Shown: positions 45,179-56,900 of the stretch, piece by piece | Numbering within the stretch: the first letter of the stretch is position 1 | Layout of the letters: every line of letters begins with the position of its first letter | Source of the DNA: Gamsiella multidivaricata | Lineage: Eukaryota; Mortierellomycota; Mortierellomycetes; Mortierellales; Mortierellaceae | Assembly: GCF_025024155.1 (NCBI RefSeq) | Contig: NW_026251725.1 | Span: 186,001 to 250,000 of the forward strand | Reading direction: 5' to 3' | Length of the DNA stretch: 64,000 nucleotides | The notes under the pieces: model-generated | Told to the model about the DNA's origin: nothing | Databases searched by the model: none | Seen by the model: only the letters and a program-made list of their open reading frames with translations | Made by a program: the position numbers and the translations under genes

Positions 45179-48100
45179 TTAAAAGACTGAGAGAACCCAA
45201 GGACGCTCGCCCTGCTTTGGCTGGAGCTTACTGCTCTCCGCAATCGAATCTCCGACCGCCATGCGGATCCTCTCTGGCGTCGCCGGCAACGACAGCGAGA
45301 ACGATCCTGGGTGTCCATTCTCCTGACGGGCATACCAAAGCGCATTCCTGATCGCAAAGTACACCGAAGAACCCAAGAACAGAGGTGGCTCTCCCACTCC
45401 CTTGGACTTGTAGATCGTCTTCACGCTCTCGTGCGTCACGTCCTCAAAGAACGAGATGTTGAATTCCTGTGGGATGCACTGGAAGCCTGGGATCTTGTAG
45501 TTACCAGGACCCTGCGTGAACAACCGACCGTTAGGGAAGTACAGGGACTCCTCGGTCGTCGACCATCCCATGCCCTGGACGAATGCTCCCTCGATCTGTC
45601 CAATATCGATCGAAGGATTGATCGACCGACCCAAATCCATGCTCACATCTGATCGGATAACCGTATGGCTGCCTGTCAACAGATCCACCTCCACCTCCGA
45701 GACCGCAGCTCCCATCGTGAAGTAGAAGAACAGCTGGCCCTTGTTCTCGCCCCACTTGTATCCGAGATCGGGCACCTTGTAGAATCCATTGGCACTAAGG
45801 TTCACACGATCAAAGTACGCGTGGTGCACAATATCCTTCCATGGGAGTCCCTTGGCACGGTAGGGCTCCAAGCGCTCGTTGATTTGGTCGCACGCGTCCT
45901 TGACCGCCATACCGTTCATATCCGAAGAGGCCGACGCAGCCGTGGGCGAAGCATTCGCGACCTTATCCGTCGAGGTCTCGACAATGTGAATCATGTCCAT
46001 CGGGATCTGAAGACCCTCCGCGCAGACCTGGATCATCTTCGTGTGCAATCCCTGACCCATCTCAACACCACCATGGGACAGCAGCACCGAACCATCGTGG
46101 TAGATATGGATCATCGCACCAGCCTGGTTGAGATGCAGGGCCGTGAACGAGATACCGTACTTGGTAGGGATCAGGCAGATACCACGCTTGCGCCACTTCG
46201 ATTGCTTGTTGAATTCTTCGATCGCGGCCTTGCGAGCAAGATAGTTTGACTTCTCCTTGAGCTGGTTATAACCCTTGGGCAAGTGCCAGTCCTTGAGCTC
46301 TTGGTTGAAATGCGTGAGCTGGCCCTCCTTGTACATGTTGATCTCACGGAACTCTTCCTGCGACATACCAATGCGCTCCGCAACCTCGGTCATGTAAGTC
46401 TCCGCAATAACGTTCGCCTGAGGACCTCCGAAACCACGGAAGGCAGTGTTCGAGTGGATGTTGGTACGGCAGCAGCGACCGACGGCACGGACGTTGGGGA
46501 TGTAGTAAACATTATCGATGTGTCCCAAAGCACGCTCCATGACTGCGACCGACAAATCCGAGGACCAACCAGCGTTCAAGTACAGCTCCGTATCCAATGC
46601 CATGATCTTGTTGTTCTCGTCCAGACCAACCTTCCACTTGCCCATGAAGGGGTTGCGCTGGCCAGAGATCGTCATATCCTCGTTACGATCCAACATGCAG
46701 CGGACGGGTCTCTTGAGATGGTACGAGGCCACGGTCATGATACAGGACAGAGGGATAGTACGAGACTCCTTGCCTCCGAAACCACCTCCAAGACGCTTGA
46801 CCTTGCAGGCAATCTTGTTGGCACTGACACCAAGGACGCTGGCTACGACCGACTGGGTCTCGTTGGCGTTCTGGGTCGAGGCATAAATCTCAAACTCGGA
46901 CTCGCCCTTGTTGTTGACGAGCACAACCTGGGTCTCAAGGTAGAACTGCTCCTGTCCACCGAGACGGGTCTGGCCCTCAAAGACCTTGGCACAGTTGGCG
47001 AACGCAGCATCGACATCGCCCTTGACGATCGACTTTGTGAGAGGAATGAACGAGTCTGCAGCAATGGCCTCGTCGATCGTGACGACGTGGGGGAGATCAA
47101 TGTACTCAATCTTGACCTTGCGAGTGGCCTCCTGGGCGATCGCCTGGGTATCGGCAACGATGACTCCAATGATTTGTCCGACGCAGTGAACCTCCTCCGA
47201 AGCAAAGATCTCCTCGTCATCAAACATGGCGGCACCCCAGACGTTGTTTCCAGGGACATCCTTGTGACCAAAATAGGCTTTGACACCGGGCATGGCAAGC
47301 GCGGCACTGGTATCGATACTAACAATCTTGGCATGCGCACGGCTGGAGAGGACCATGGCACCATACAATTCGTTGTGAAGCTTGGGCATATCGTCCGTGT
47401 AGATGGCCTCACCAGTGACCTGCTTCATTGCAGCAACGTGGGCAACGCTCTTCGACACAATATCGGTCGTCGAGTTCTGGACAGTTCCCTTATCACTCTG
47501 GGCACCAAAGGAAAGGTCACGATGGATCTCCTGGGTCAACAGCTTGATGTCGCCGTGATCGTGCTCGACATTCAACTTTTGCTGCTCAATCACATCCCAC
47601 CAGAAACGGACAAAGAAGGACTTGGCCAGAGTACGACGGTACTCGGGCATGCCACCAGGGGTAGAAACCTCCATGGGAAGATCCTGATCCAACATCTCCA
47701 AAGCTCCATCGAGAACAGCTTTGTCACCCCAGGTCTTGCCCTTAAGGAACGCAGATGTCCTCTTGGCCTGGCAGGTGAATGCGCTCATTCCACCGTAACC
47801 GAATCCAGTCTCGACAATGGTGTTATCGGGAGCGAGCTGGACACGGATCGCAGCAGTAACAATGGCAATATCGTCATCCTTTCTCTTGGCCTGCTTGAAT
47901 GAGCGGATGTACTCGCCTGGACGGGTGAGGGGGATATGGATCTGGGTCAAGATATCGGTGGCAGGGTTCAAGGCAGTCCTGCGGTATCCGACAAAGAACT
48001 CCGTCGCAGGAACAACACGCGCGGTTGAATCGACAGACTGCTCGGATGAGAGGATGCTGAAGGTCGAGTTGGAGGCGACAAAGACTGGGTTCAAATCCGA

Positions 48101-49662
48101 GATGGGCGAGGCGGTGGCAATGTTACCGGCGACTGAGGCTGCGTTACGGATCTGGTTGCCTGCAAAGTACTTGATGTTGGCGAGGAAAGCGCGGAGAACA
48201 TGTGCCTCGTTCTCAGAGACTTTCTCGATGGCCTCCTTGAGGGTCTTCTGGAAGTTGGCGACGGTGACGTTGGCACCGAGGGTGATACCCTGAGGGGTGA
48301 TCTCAACGCCCTGGAGTTCCGCAACGTCGTGCAAATAAACAAAAGGCGAGTATTCCATATACTTGAACTTGGTCTCGACTCCGACCTCAGTGTTGCCTCC
48401 GAGGAACTTGGCCTGAGGATAAGCGGCCTTGATTTGAAGGACCTGGGCCAGCGAGGTGGGACGGAACCATTGAGACTTGCGTCCCTGGAAGTAAAGGGCC
48501 TCAGCGGACTTCTTCATGAGTCTGGGAGGGAAAATCAGCTCCTGAGAGGCATCATATTGCTTGAAGAGGACCGAGGGAAAGCGGACAGAACTCTCCTGGG
48601 GGATGGTCGATGTCTTTTCGGGCTTTTCATCCTTGCAACATCCGCCATTAGGGCCAGCACCACCGCAGCATCCGCCAGCCTTCTTGCCAGAGGCAGGGGC
48701 AGCGAAAGACTTTGCAGCGTCGAGAATAGGACGGTAGCCAGTGCAGCGGCACAGGTTTCCATCGAAGGACTCTTCGACCTCGTGCTCCGATGGAGTGGGG
48801 TTATTACGGAGCAGAGCGTAGAGCGACATGGCAATACCAGGCGTGCAGAAACCGCACTGCGAGCTATTTGATTGATTTATTTGTATGGGAGAAAGGTGGG
48901 TGAGTACACGGGCCATGCGAACGGACAGAGCGTAGAATGCAGATCTAGGCGGATGGAAAAAGTGGTGCTTACCCATAGCAGAGGGCGATGCGCTCCTGGA
49001 CGGGATGGGGGTTCTTGTGGTCGCCAAGGCCCTCGATGGTGATGACATGCTTGCCATCGACGGAGCAGAGGGGGGTCAAGCAGGCATTGACGTTCAGATG
49101 GCTACACGTTCATGCACGGGATTATAGTATTGTTAAACACGTTTGCTTCGTACGGTATGCATCCATCCATATATGGTCCAGGGGGAGGCAGGTCCCGTGG
49201 CCATCCATCGAAACGGCAATGAACATAAAGTTCCCACAACATACCGAATGTGCTGAGTAGCCTTGTCGTACGACGAGACCATCACTGTGCAGGCACCTGT
49301 TCATTCCATCCATCCGGGAAACACAAAGAGTGGAATCGAGTTGTTAGAGATCTCATTCACCATCCCCATCTCTCTTTCCTCAGCTGAGGCACGATGCAGT
49401 TTGCGCAGACAAATACAGCATCAACAGTCAAGTGTTGACCGGCAATTGTACACATCCTCTCCATCTTGGGCATGTTTTCTTGAAACGAAAACTTACCACA
49501 GCCACCCTCGGCACATCCGAGCTTGGAACCGGTGAGACCGACGGAGCGGACATATTGCAGCAGCGTGGTATCGGGGTCGGGGTTGTCAAGGATAATCTCA
49601 GTGCCGTTGAGATAGAAGTGCAGCTTGCTGGTGAAGCTGGAGAGATCGAGAGCAGGGGCCAT
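45179..49662 (-). CDS. Xanthine dehydrogenase (molybdenum hydroxylase)
   Basis: Four exons, 49497-49662, 49245-49296, 48973-49101 and 45179-48863, with phases 1, 2, 2, encode 1343 residues (human XDH has 1333). The first [2Fe-2S] cluster ligands are Cys50, Cys55, Cys58 and Cys80. The second cluster uses CGFC (119-122) and CRC (154-156). The FAD domain has [16 protein letters not shown]. The molybdopterin domain shows [19 protein letters not shown] (catalytic Arg), [12 protein letters not shown] and [10 protein letters not shown], carrying the catalytic Glu in GEPP. The substrate-contacting Glu and Arg pattern favours xanthine or hypoxanthine over aldehydes. It oxidises hypoxanthine and xanthine to urate in purine catabolism. 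A CCGGAG-rich linker (about residues 175-195) is an unusual Cys/Gly insert. Three short introns crowd the iron-sulfur region and the rest is one exon. A GATAAG sits about 20 bp upstream. Confidence 0.97.
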
Positions 49663-49678
49663 GGTTCGGTATGTTATT

Positions 49679-49684
49679 GATAAG
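49679..49684. promoter_or_regulatory. GATAAG element at the XDH start
   Basis: The sequence GATAAG lies 17-22 bp upstream of the XDH start codon, on the plus strand. HGATAR sites are used by fungal nitrogen GATA factors to regulate purine-catabolism genes. Placement so close to the ATG suggests the 5' UTR, so function is uncertain. Confidence 0.3.
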
Positions 49685-49996
49685 GGAGCTGTTTGTACAA
49701 ATCTAGAAGGAGAGGAAGAAGAATGGCGGGGGCAAGGACGTTAAGAGAGAGGAGAAGGAGGGTATATGAACAGGCGGAGAGGAGTGAGGCTGAGAGAGAG
49801 AGGAAGCGAGTTTAATACAACAGCGGATCAGCTCGTATCAAAAACGAATGAAGAGTGAGGAATGAAGATGGTTGATAGAGTGAAGAGAAGAGGAGGAGTG
49901 GTTAAAGAGAGGGAAGGAGAGGAAGGAAGAAGAAGAAGAAAGAGAGGGAGGGGGTTTCCTTGACCGGTGGTTATATACGAAGAAAGAAGGAAAAGG

Positions 49997-50021
49997 AAAA
50001 AAAAAAAAAAAAAAAAAAAAA
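49997..50021. repeat. A-run of 25
   Basis: Homopolymer A run in the XDH upstream region. Confidence 0.95.
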
Positions 50022-51472
50022 GAACACTAGGGGGGAAGTGGGAGTAGAAGGGGCCTCGTTTCTGATTCGAGGCACGGAAATATAAAAGAAAAAAGTGGAG
50101 ACCCTCTTTTCCTGACAGCACAGGCGGGGTAATTGCATTCAGGCCACGGCAGTAAACAGATTTAAACAGTGCATTCAGGAAAAGAGAGTTTTCCGAGGGT
50201 GCACAAGCGCATAACCTTACTCCGCACTGAAAAGTGGGTAACTACCGCAACACATCCTCCCCAGCAGGCGGTGCCAGTGCGTGGATACACCCTGCCCCGC
50301 CCCCCCGCAATCGCACCCAAACACACACCCGGCGATCCATTCCTTCTGCCTCCCCTGTACCACACTACTCAGCTGCTATTCATTCCCTCAACTGCGATAA
50401 ACATGTAACCGATCTGCCCGTGATCGTAGTCTACCCCGCTTCACACCATCCATTAAAAACCGAGAATCCATTTGACCCAACAAGGACTACTTTCACACCC
50501 TCTTCCCTTATGTCCATCGTTGGACCTGCTTGCCAGCAACTGTTAACCCCCAGGCAAGTCTTCCATGCCTAGCTTTGTCCTTCCCTCCACTTGCCACCTG
50601 TCCCCGTGCACTAGATCACTCGTGCGCTTTTCTCTCGAATCCACTCAACAGCACCGAATCTCACAAAAAATAATTTCCTATTCCATTGAGTGTCAGGGCC
50701 CAGGGGTAGTCTAGTGCGGGGATTGGCCCCAGTGCCACTCTGTAACAAACCGCATGACGTTGCGATTGAATTGGATTCAGTCATAATTTATTGCACTCAA
50801 TATCTCTACTATACACAAAGGGACCCACTTTTTCCACTGTAAGCGTCGCTGAGATCCCTCCATACTCAGCCTTACTATCTCCGACAGCAACCACGTACGC
50901 TAGAACGTAACGATTACCTGGATCCAGTACCAGAAGTATAGCTCGACGGGTCTTGAAGATCGTTTAAGAGATGGTTGAAAGACTCGTATTGGCTACCTCG
51001 AATGGTATGCAGAATTTTGCTTGGTGTATGTAAACAACCGCTTCCTATGAAGGCCCTAGCGGTCGAATGCTCTTATACTCAGAAAAGAAATAGGGGAGGG
51101 TCCCACTTCATCTCACCCTCGGACAGTTGCTTCGCCTGCAGCACATACTATAAAATAATAACGACTGAATAAAACCGCTCCAGTCAATTCCAAAAATGAG
51201 GGTAAATAAGGTTCCGCTCATGTTACACAAACAGCAGCACCACCTCTGCGCATCCGAGACTTCCCTTTTGCCGCATCCTTCTACACAAACATCTTCAACG
51301 TACACAGCTCCGTAAGCACTGGTACGTGGGGGTACCATTCAATCTCCACGCGATCTATTGAATACGAACACTCACGTTGCTATATATTGCTCCTGGGAAA
51401 TAAGCCCACCAAGCAATACATAAAAAAATAAAAAAACAATTGTTGTAGTTGCAGAGTTGTTTATGTGCAAAT

Positions 51473-52638
51473 TCATTTCTTCTTCTTCTTGGCATCTCGG
51501 ACACCCTTGTTTCGTCGCGAAAGTCGCTCGGCCTCTCGTGTAATAATCTCGTGCTATCATCGCAGTACCATAGAAGGAAGTGTACAACACTATTAGTTAG
51601 TGGCACTGTGTGAGGGCAATCAGCAGGTCATAAGTCAAAAAGGATAGAGATAAACATGGGTCGCAAATTTCTTCTTGGCGGAGGTAATTATGCTCAGTAG
51701 ACAACTGAGTAAGAAGATCATAGGAGCATAGTGGAGCTAATTAGGGCCCGAAGCGGGGTATTGCATAATCCCTGATCCAGAAAAGTGTCGCATTCTGACC
51801 GAGATTGCAGCCGAAGTGCCATTGAACCCACTTGTTAAAGGAAAAAAAATCGCGACCAATGGACCGATCTCTTACCAAACTAACGTTTCTTCGGGAAGCT
51901 AGCTATTATATTATTACCCCAGTGGAAGTAGAAACATGAAGTTCGTCATGAGTAATCTAGTACATGTTCTAGGCCACACATGCGCCTCTTTTTTTCCGAA
52001 CAAAATAACGAACCTTGACATCGTCTGCATTGACAGTCGACCGCTTGGCGTGCCTAATTTTGTGGGGAGATATGGTTACGATGAAAAAGTCGTCGACATG
52101 GGTGAAAAGAAAATTGCGGTGCCATTTTTTTCCTTACTTTGAAAACGTTTCCAGATCCTTTCCCAGTGTTTCTACAGCGCATTCGACAAGATACAAAAGT
52201 GGGTTCCCGTCAATCTCGGTATCCTTGATCCAGACGAGTCATTTCTTTCCTGATGTAACTCTACAATTCAATCGGATGCCCACTGGAACTTTACCTGCTT
52301 GTGCAAAGACGAGGTCTGCAAGTGACGCCACCAGTTGAGGCGTGATGACTACGTTCAGAGTGATCCCTATCCATTGAAGGCCGTTTATCATTATAACAAA
52401 TATCAGTGTCCATGTATCCATGCATCATCAGCCGAATCAGTCATGCTTTCAGGAGATCCGTCCTTACTTTCACGTTCGCATATCTCGCCCACGGTGTACC
52501 AAATGGCGGCTTTTAGTCTCTATTTTTCCAGCGGCGCAAAGAGATCTGAATCAGCTTGAGTTGAATGACGAATAGGCGAGAGCGAAGGCATCAGCCCGTT
52601 CTTTGTACCTCCCGAGGGTCTTCTTCATTGTCACTCAT
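51473..52638 (-). CDS. MHF1: CENP-S/MHF1 histone-fold protein
   Basis: Seven short exons: 52609-52638, 52468-52519, 52295-52348, 52138-52171, 52014-52053, 51876-51902, 51473-51553. Every phase agrees, giving 105 residues. The histone fold reads MSDNEEDPRERLKAAIWYTV then GEICERE (helix 1), ITPQLVASLADLVFAQA and ETLGKDLETFSKHAKRS (helix 2), and TVNADDVKLASRRNVSL (helix 3 region). This matches the pattern of CENP-S/MHF1 proteins (LKAAVHYTV..., DLE.FA.HAKR, DVKLLARR). A basic C-terminal helix follows, ending in five Lys. CENP-S/MHF1 pairs with CENP-X/MHF2, binds DNA with the FANCM/Mph1 helicase and is a kinetochore component. Yeast and human proteins are about 90-138 residues. The introns, 78-322 bp, exceed the coding length. 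Confidence 0.82.
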
Positions 52639-52794
52639 GGTAGCAGCATGGGAAACGAGGTGATGAGCCTTGCTTCGCTCTCGCGCCGAACATAAATGTC
52701 AAGTTTGAACAGGCACAGCATGTCACGTGTAGACATGAGTAGCACCCATGAATATGTGGACCATTTGGTTTGGCCATATAATTACAAGTTCAGC

Positions 52795-54295
52795 CTATAG
52801 CTCTATCATAGAATCAGAGATATCGTTCTCCTCGTCCATTTCCGCATCTTCATCCTCCTTTTCGCTCTCCTCCTCCATTAATATCGATAACAGCTTTTCC
52901 ACATTCACAGGGTTCTCAACCAGCATATTGGGTGAGATATCAATTGTGAACGCCAGGTCTTTGGCCGTGATCGTCGTCGTCCGCTTAGAATTGTGGCCAC
53001 TATTGTTGTAAGAGGCCTGGTATGAAGCATTGGATGATGATGGTAGCTGTTGGTCTGCTGAGGAGGACGCGCCCTTTGAAATATTGTGCGCCGCCGAATT
53101 GAATGGACTCGAGTTATCTGCAGATGACGACACACTGTGTGGCTGTTGCTGCTGTTGCTGCTGTTGCTGCTGTCCTGCTGCCTGTACAAGCTCCCGCTTG
53201 GGCACCGTGATGCCTAGCGCCCGATTCGTTCGCAGCTTGATGATACAATTGCTGATAATGCTTTTGATATGGCTCTTTAGGAAAAGAAAAAAGAATGTAG
53301 ACAACACGGTTGTCAGTTCCACTGCATGAGATACGATTGTTCGTAGCAAACTCTTACATGCAAAAACAAAAAATGGTGCGCACCTCCAAGGCATGAAGCA
53401 TAAGCTCAACAGCCCCCTCCTGGATACCTCCCACAAGCCCGTTCTCCAGGGCCACGGCTGTCATTCTGTCTTTCATCGATTCAAAATCCGGCAGCTCCTT
53501 CGAGTCGAAGCATAGCGGTGCGTTGGCGCCTCTGTTGTATTCCGCAACAAGGGCCTGTTGAGACATTGTTGGAGCCATCGGTTTCGATACCCTGTGTTCC
53601 TTCATCTTTTGTTTGACCATCCCGCTATGTTTGTGCTGGTCCTAGTCATAGTCATCATGATAACAGCAATTCAGTTAAAGCAATGTCTTCAATATTGGTA
53701 TTGTCAGCAATAATAGGTTCGGCAATAACAGGCTCCACGGTTTTGTTACTAGGCGCCCTCCTTTTGTTCCGCATAAGTAGCATACCTTGAGCGCTTTGAT
53801 CCTCTCTCGCTCAGTCTTGCCGAGACTGAGAACTTGGTTCTTGATTTTCCGCCTCTTGGGATCCTTCTCCTTAAGCAGCTTGCCATCCTTGCCTCTCTTT
53901 CCTTTGCCCCATCCAACTGAACCCTTGCTTGGTGGCGGTGCATCCTTTTGCGCGTTATGGATATTAGCGAGAATAAACTGATTGTGAAGCGGGGCTACAG
54001 AATCCGATAAAGAAGGAATCAGTTAGTCACAATGATGGCATCGTTCACATTGCCTAAAAAAAAAGACCTCCGTCTCGCTGAAGTTCAATGGAGGCAATGA
54101 CATACCGTTCTTGCGAGAGAGGTAGAGATTAGCGTAAAAGTCGAATTCCTGTCGATTGAGTTTTCCAGAGACAAAGTCCGTGAGCGCTTGCCAGTAGGAC
54201 GGTCCGTTTTCGCCGAGCGCCTCCGCGAGCTGCTGTTTGAGCAGGAGTACGTCCTGACGCCCGTCCTTATCGACCGATGGTGGTGGTTGTGTCAT
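52795..54295 (-). CDS. HFI1: SAGA coactivator subunit Hfi1/Ada1
   Basis: Four exons, 54106-54295, 53786-53994, 53384-53641 and 52795-53274, with phases 1, 0, 0, encode 378 residues. The N-terminal part (LKQQLAEALGENGPSYWQAL, then LNRQEFDFYANLYLSRKN) and LHNQFILANIH fit the start of the SAGA-Tad1 domain. The core reads LPDFESMKDRMTAVALENGL then VGGIQEGAVELMLHALE and ESHIKSIISNCIIK, matching the Tad1 family of Hfi1/Ada1. The Gln-rich stretch (10 Gln near residue 250) and acidic C-terminus are variable. Hfi1 is a core scaffold subunit of the SAGA histone acetyltransferase complex and pairs with Taf12 through a histone-fold-like region. An upstream in-frame ATG exists but the family start favours the Met of MTQPPPS. 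MHF1 lies about 160 bp downstream, on the same strand. Confidence 0.88.
53146..53173. repeat. (CTGTTG)n coding for poly-Gln
   Basis: A short CAG/CAA tract on the minus strand encodes the Gln run in HFI1. Confidence 0.85.
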
Positions 54296-55159
54296 TTTCG
54301 ATGTGCTCGGAATGAAGAAGAGAGGGAGGTGATGAAGTGAAGAGAGTGATGAACGCGCGCACAAGGTTGGTCTGCGAATCTGTTGATTCTGTGCTTGTTG
54401 GCTGTCTAAGCCCTCGGGACCAATTTGGGCGCAATTCTCAATCGCGTCCTTCGCGCTCTTTCCCAGTAGGTTTCTCTATCGCGCTTTCAAGGAGTATGCA
54501 GACAAGCATTAAATTGACCCTATACACGCATCTATTTACCTTAGTTTCAACGCGGGCGACGCTATGCCCTTTTTTTTTATTTTTGTTACCAAACCTCCAA
54601 GGTATCGTTTGTTGCCACGTTCGCTACAACAACCTGGCTGCTGAGCAGTTATAGTCGTTGGCCTAGCAGCGTCTTGTCCAACCCATCGGTTATGCTACCC
54701 AGACAACCCCTCACCTCGGACTCCAAGACCGCCCTGAACCAGTGGGACCACACCATCACTACCTCCAACTGATTCAATCCCCAATAGTAATCATCCTAAG
54801 GAAGCCACTGAATATTCAAAGGAGGATCTGCTCGAGGGTGTTTAATGGCAAGTACGCGCACCACCTATAGAAATGAATCTTGCCCTCTACAATGCAAGCT
54901 TGCCCAATGTAGTTACGACGACACCCTGACAAACGCAAGCTATTCGTGCATATTTTGCACATTCCAAGCAATGTTATCACAAGGGGTTATCTCATTGCAT
55001 TTTACTAGTTTATAGCGAAGAACGAACCCAAGGGATTGAAGAGGAAGCGCTGCAAAAGGTTGATACCGATATGAAATGCTCTGGATAGATGGCAAAAGTA
55101 CAATTCGACAAATAGCTTAAGGATCTCAATAAGAATATTCGACAGCAAAGGTCGCAAGA
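54296..55159. other. Intergenic upstream of HFI1
   Basis: No coding feature seen. The first part is the HFI1 promoter. Confidence 0.5.
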
Positions 55160-55770
55160 TAGCTCTGCTTACCGACGGCGCACCAGGACATGGTGGAGGC
55201 GAGAGTCTCGGTCTGACTGGTCTTGACATACGCGGGAAATCGGCACACGAGTGGATCCCAAAGGCTAAGTCTCTGTCCGACAAGATGCGGCCTGCCCAAT
55301 CTGGAGACCTTTCGGTTCGATGGCGACGAGAAACACGCCCAGCTTTCTGATGATTGCGCTCAATGGCTCGTCACCATGGCTGCAGATCCGTTTCAATCTT
55401 ATTCTTCATCGGCTATTGGACCTTATGAAGTTTCAGGAGTAGCACTTAATTTCCCCTTCAATCAGTTCACCAAGACCGGCCCGACTTTACCCCAGGAGGT
55501 GACTATTGAGTGGAGCTCTTCGATACGTCTCCATCTAAGCGGCGTTCGACTCGAGAGGGGGGCTGGATTCGAGTGAATAAAGGACTTGACTTTGGAATAC
55601 TGCGGGAACTTTATGTCGAGAAGAGCAACTTTTCAGTGCTGCAGCTCGAGGCCATGATTGAGCCGATACCTTCGAGGATAAATCCCTCCTTGAAATTGAA
55701 TATTTACAGTGGTCGGTCAGACATTATGAAATGTGATGTTGCCATTTGCATTAGCCAGAACACTTGGTAA
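55160..55770 (+). pseudogene. Degenerate LRR-like fragment
   Basis: Frames in the plus direction show CGLPNLETFRFDGDEKHAQL around 55290 and FGILRELYVEKSNFSVLQLE around 55590, both like leucine-rich repeats of fungal F-box/LRR proteins. They sit in different frames with stops between them and no start. I read this as a decayed member of that family, but the evidence is weak and no F-box is seen. Confidence 0.3.
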
Positions 55771-56328
55771 GATGGCGCCAAATGTCGAATTACAAGATTT
55801 TTCTGTATAAAACGCGCCCGCTGGACAGCTTCTTCTTTCAATTAACCCGTCTTTGGCTACTTGATCGCTGTAGACCCTGTAAAACAGATGTTGCTTGCTC
55901 TTTGAACTTCATGCTGCGCCCAAATCCATATATCGAGGTGCGACGATAGTGAGAATTATCGGTGTGCAGAAAAAGGCTTAGAGAGACAGAGAAGAATGAT
56001 CTTGAGATGGAAATAAAAGTGCCGAAAACATATTCCACGAAATGAGAACGCTGAATCGCGATGGGAATGGGAAAAAATCCTATGATTATGGCGACAGCGA
56101 TGGGAGCGAGGATGATGGCGAGGGGAGGAAGAAGGCAGGGGAATGAACATGTTTGCTGCATCGCGACCTTTGTGTAACCTGAAGTGTGGCCAGAATTCTC
56201 TTATTTTTCACCGGTAGGTGAAAAGCTCAAGAAAAAAAATATATTCACCGTGGTTAACCGCTCACCGGTGAGAATCACTACTTGTATCCTAAGCAGCCTC
56301 AATTTCGTCTGTACCAGTTGGCTGTTTT

Positions 56329-56737
56329 CCCTCTCCAGGACAGTATGCGCAACACTGCCTCTGAGATCGAAAAAAAGCACAAGGTAAGTTGAAATGCAAG
56401 ATCGGTCTATCATCAACGATATGCTAATTACACTGTGGGATATCGCCTTGCGATCGATGGATAACGCGACTTCCTCTGCTTCTCCTCTTCTCAGCTTTCT
56501 AACTCGTTGAAATACGTTTCTAGTAATCATCATATATATCGGCCAGGTACAGTGTTGAATCGGCTCAAAATTCGCAATGCAGTGTCAGTAAAAGTAAGGC
56601 ACCGGTACCTAGAGATCGACAGAAACCTATCTGGAAACAAGTTATGTGTGGTCTTGAGCGCATACTGTCCAGGCGGTGAAGACAATGCTTGGACCGGGAT
56701 GAGATTAGGCGGGGTTCAATTTATGGCGATGATATGA
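56329..56737 (+). CDS. Possible terminal exons of an unrecognised gene
   Basis: A 45-nt exon-like block after a CTCTCCAG acceptor (about 56338-56382) reads DSMRNTASEIEKKHK and ends at a GTAAGT donor. It joins in phase 0 to a block after CTTCTCAG (about 56494) that stays open to a TGA at 56735-56737 (LSNSLKYVSSNHHIYRPGTV onward). The two blocks give about 96 residues. No domain is recognised and the 5' part is missing, so the call is tentative. Confidence 0.28.
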
Positions 56738-56900
56738 GAATTCAGGCAAAGTGAAGAATCGAAAAACATGGCTAGTCCTTGTATTGTACGTTCTACATAG
56801 AATGAGATACGGATATAGTGCACAGCAGGTTAAGTGTACAAAAGAGCTCTTTTATTGAGCTTGTTTAGAGGAATGAGAATCGATTATTTCGAAATGATAT

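Larger units (their letters stand above)
49663..51472. other. Intergenic upstream of XDH, no gene
   Basis: The XDH promoter side is purine-rich, with an A-run of 25 (49997-50021). From 50150 to 51472 I see no supportable gene. The right end is the MHF1 3' flank. Confidence 0.5.

Noticed and set aside
46283..47902. A 539-codon open frame on the plus strand
   Set aside because: It is antisense to the large XDH exon; codon choice there leaves the opposite strand open. No domain is recognisable.
50694..50760. GC-rich text with TAGTCTAGTGC resembling a tRNA 5' half
   Set aside because: No matching 3' half or acceptor stem.
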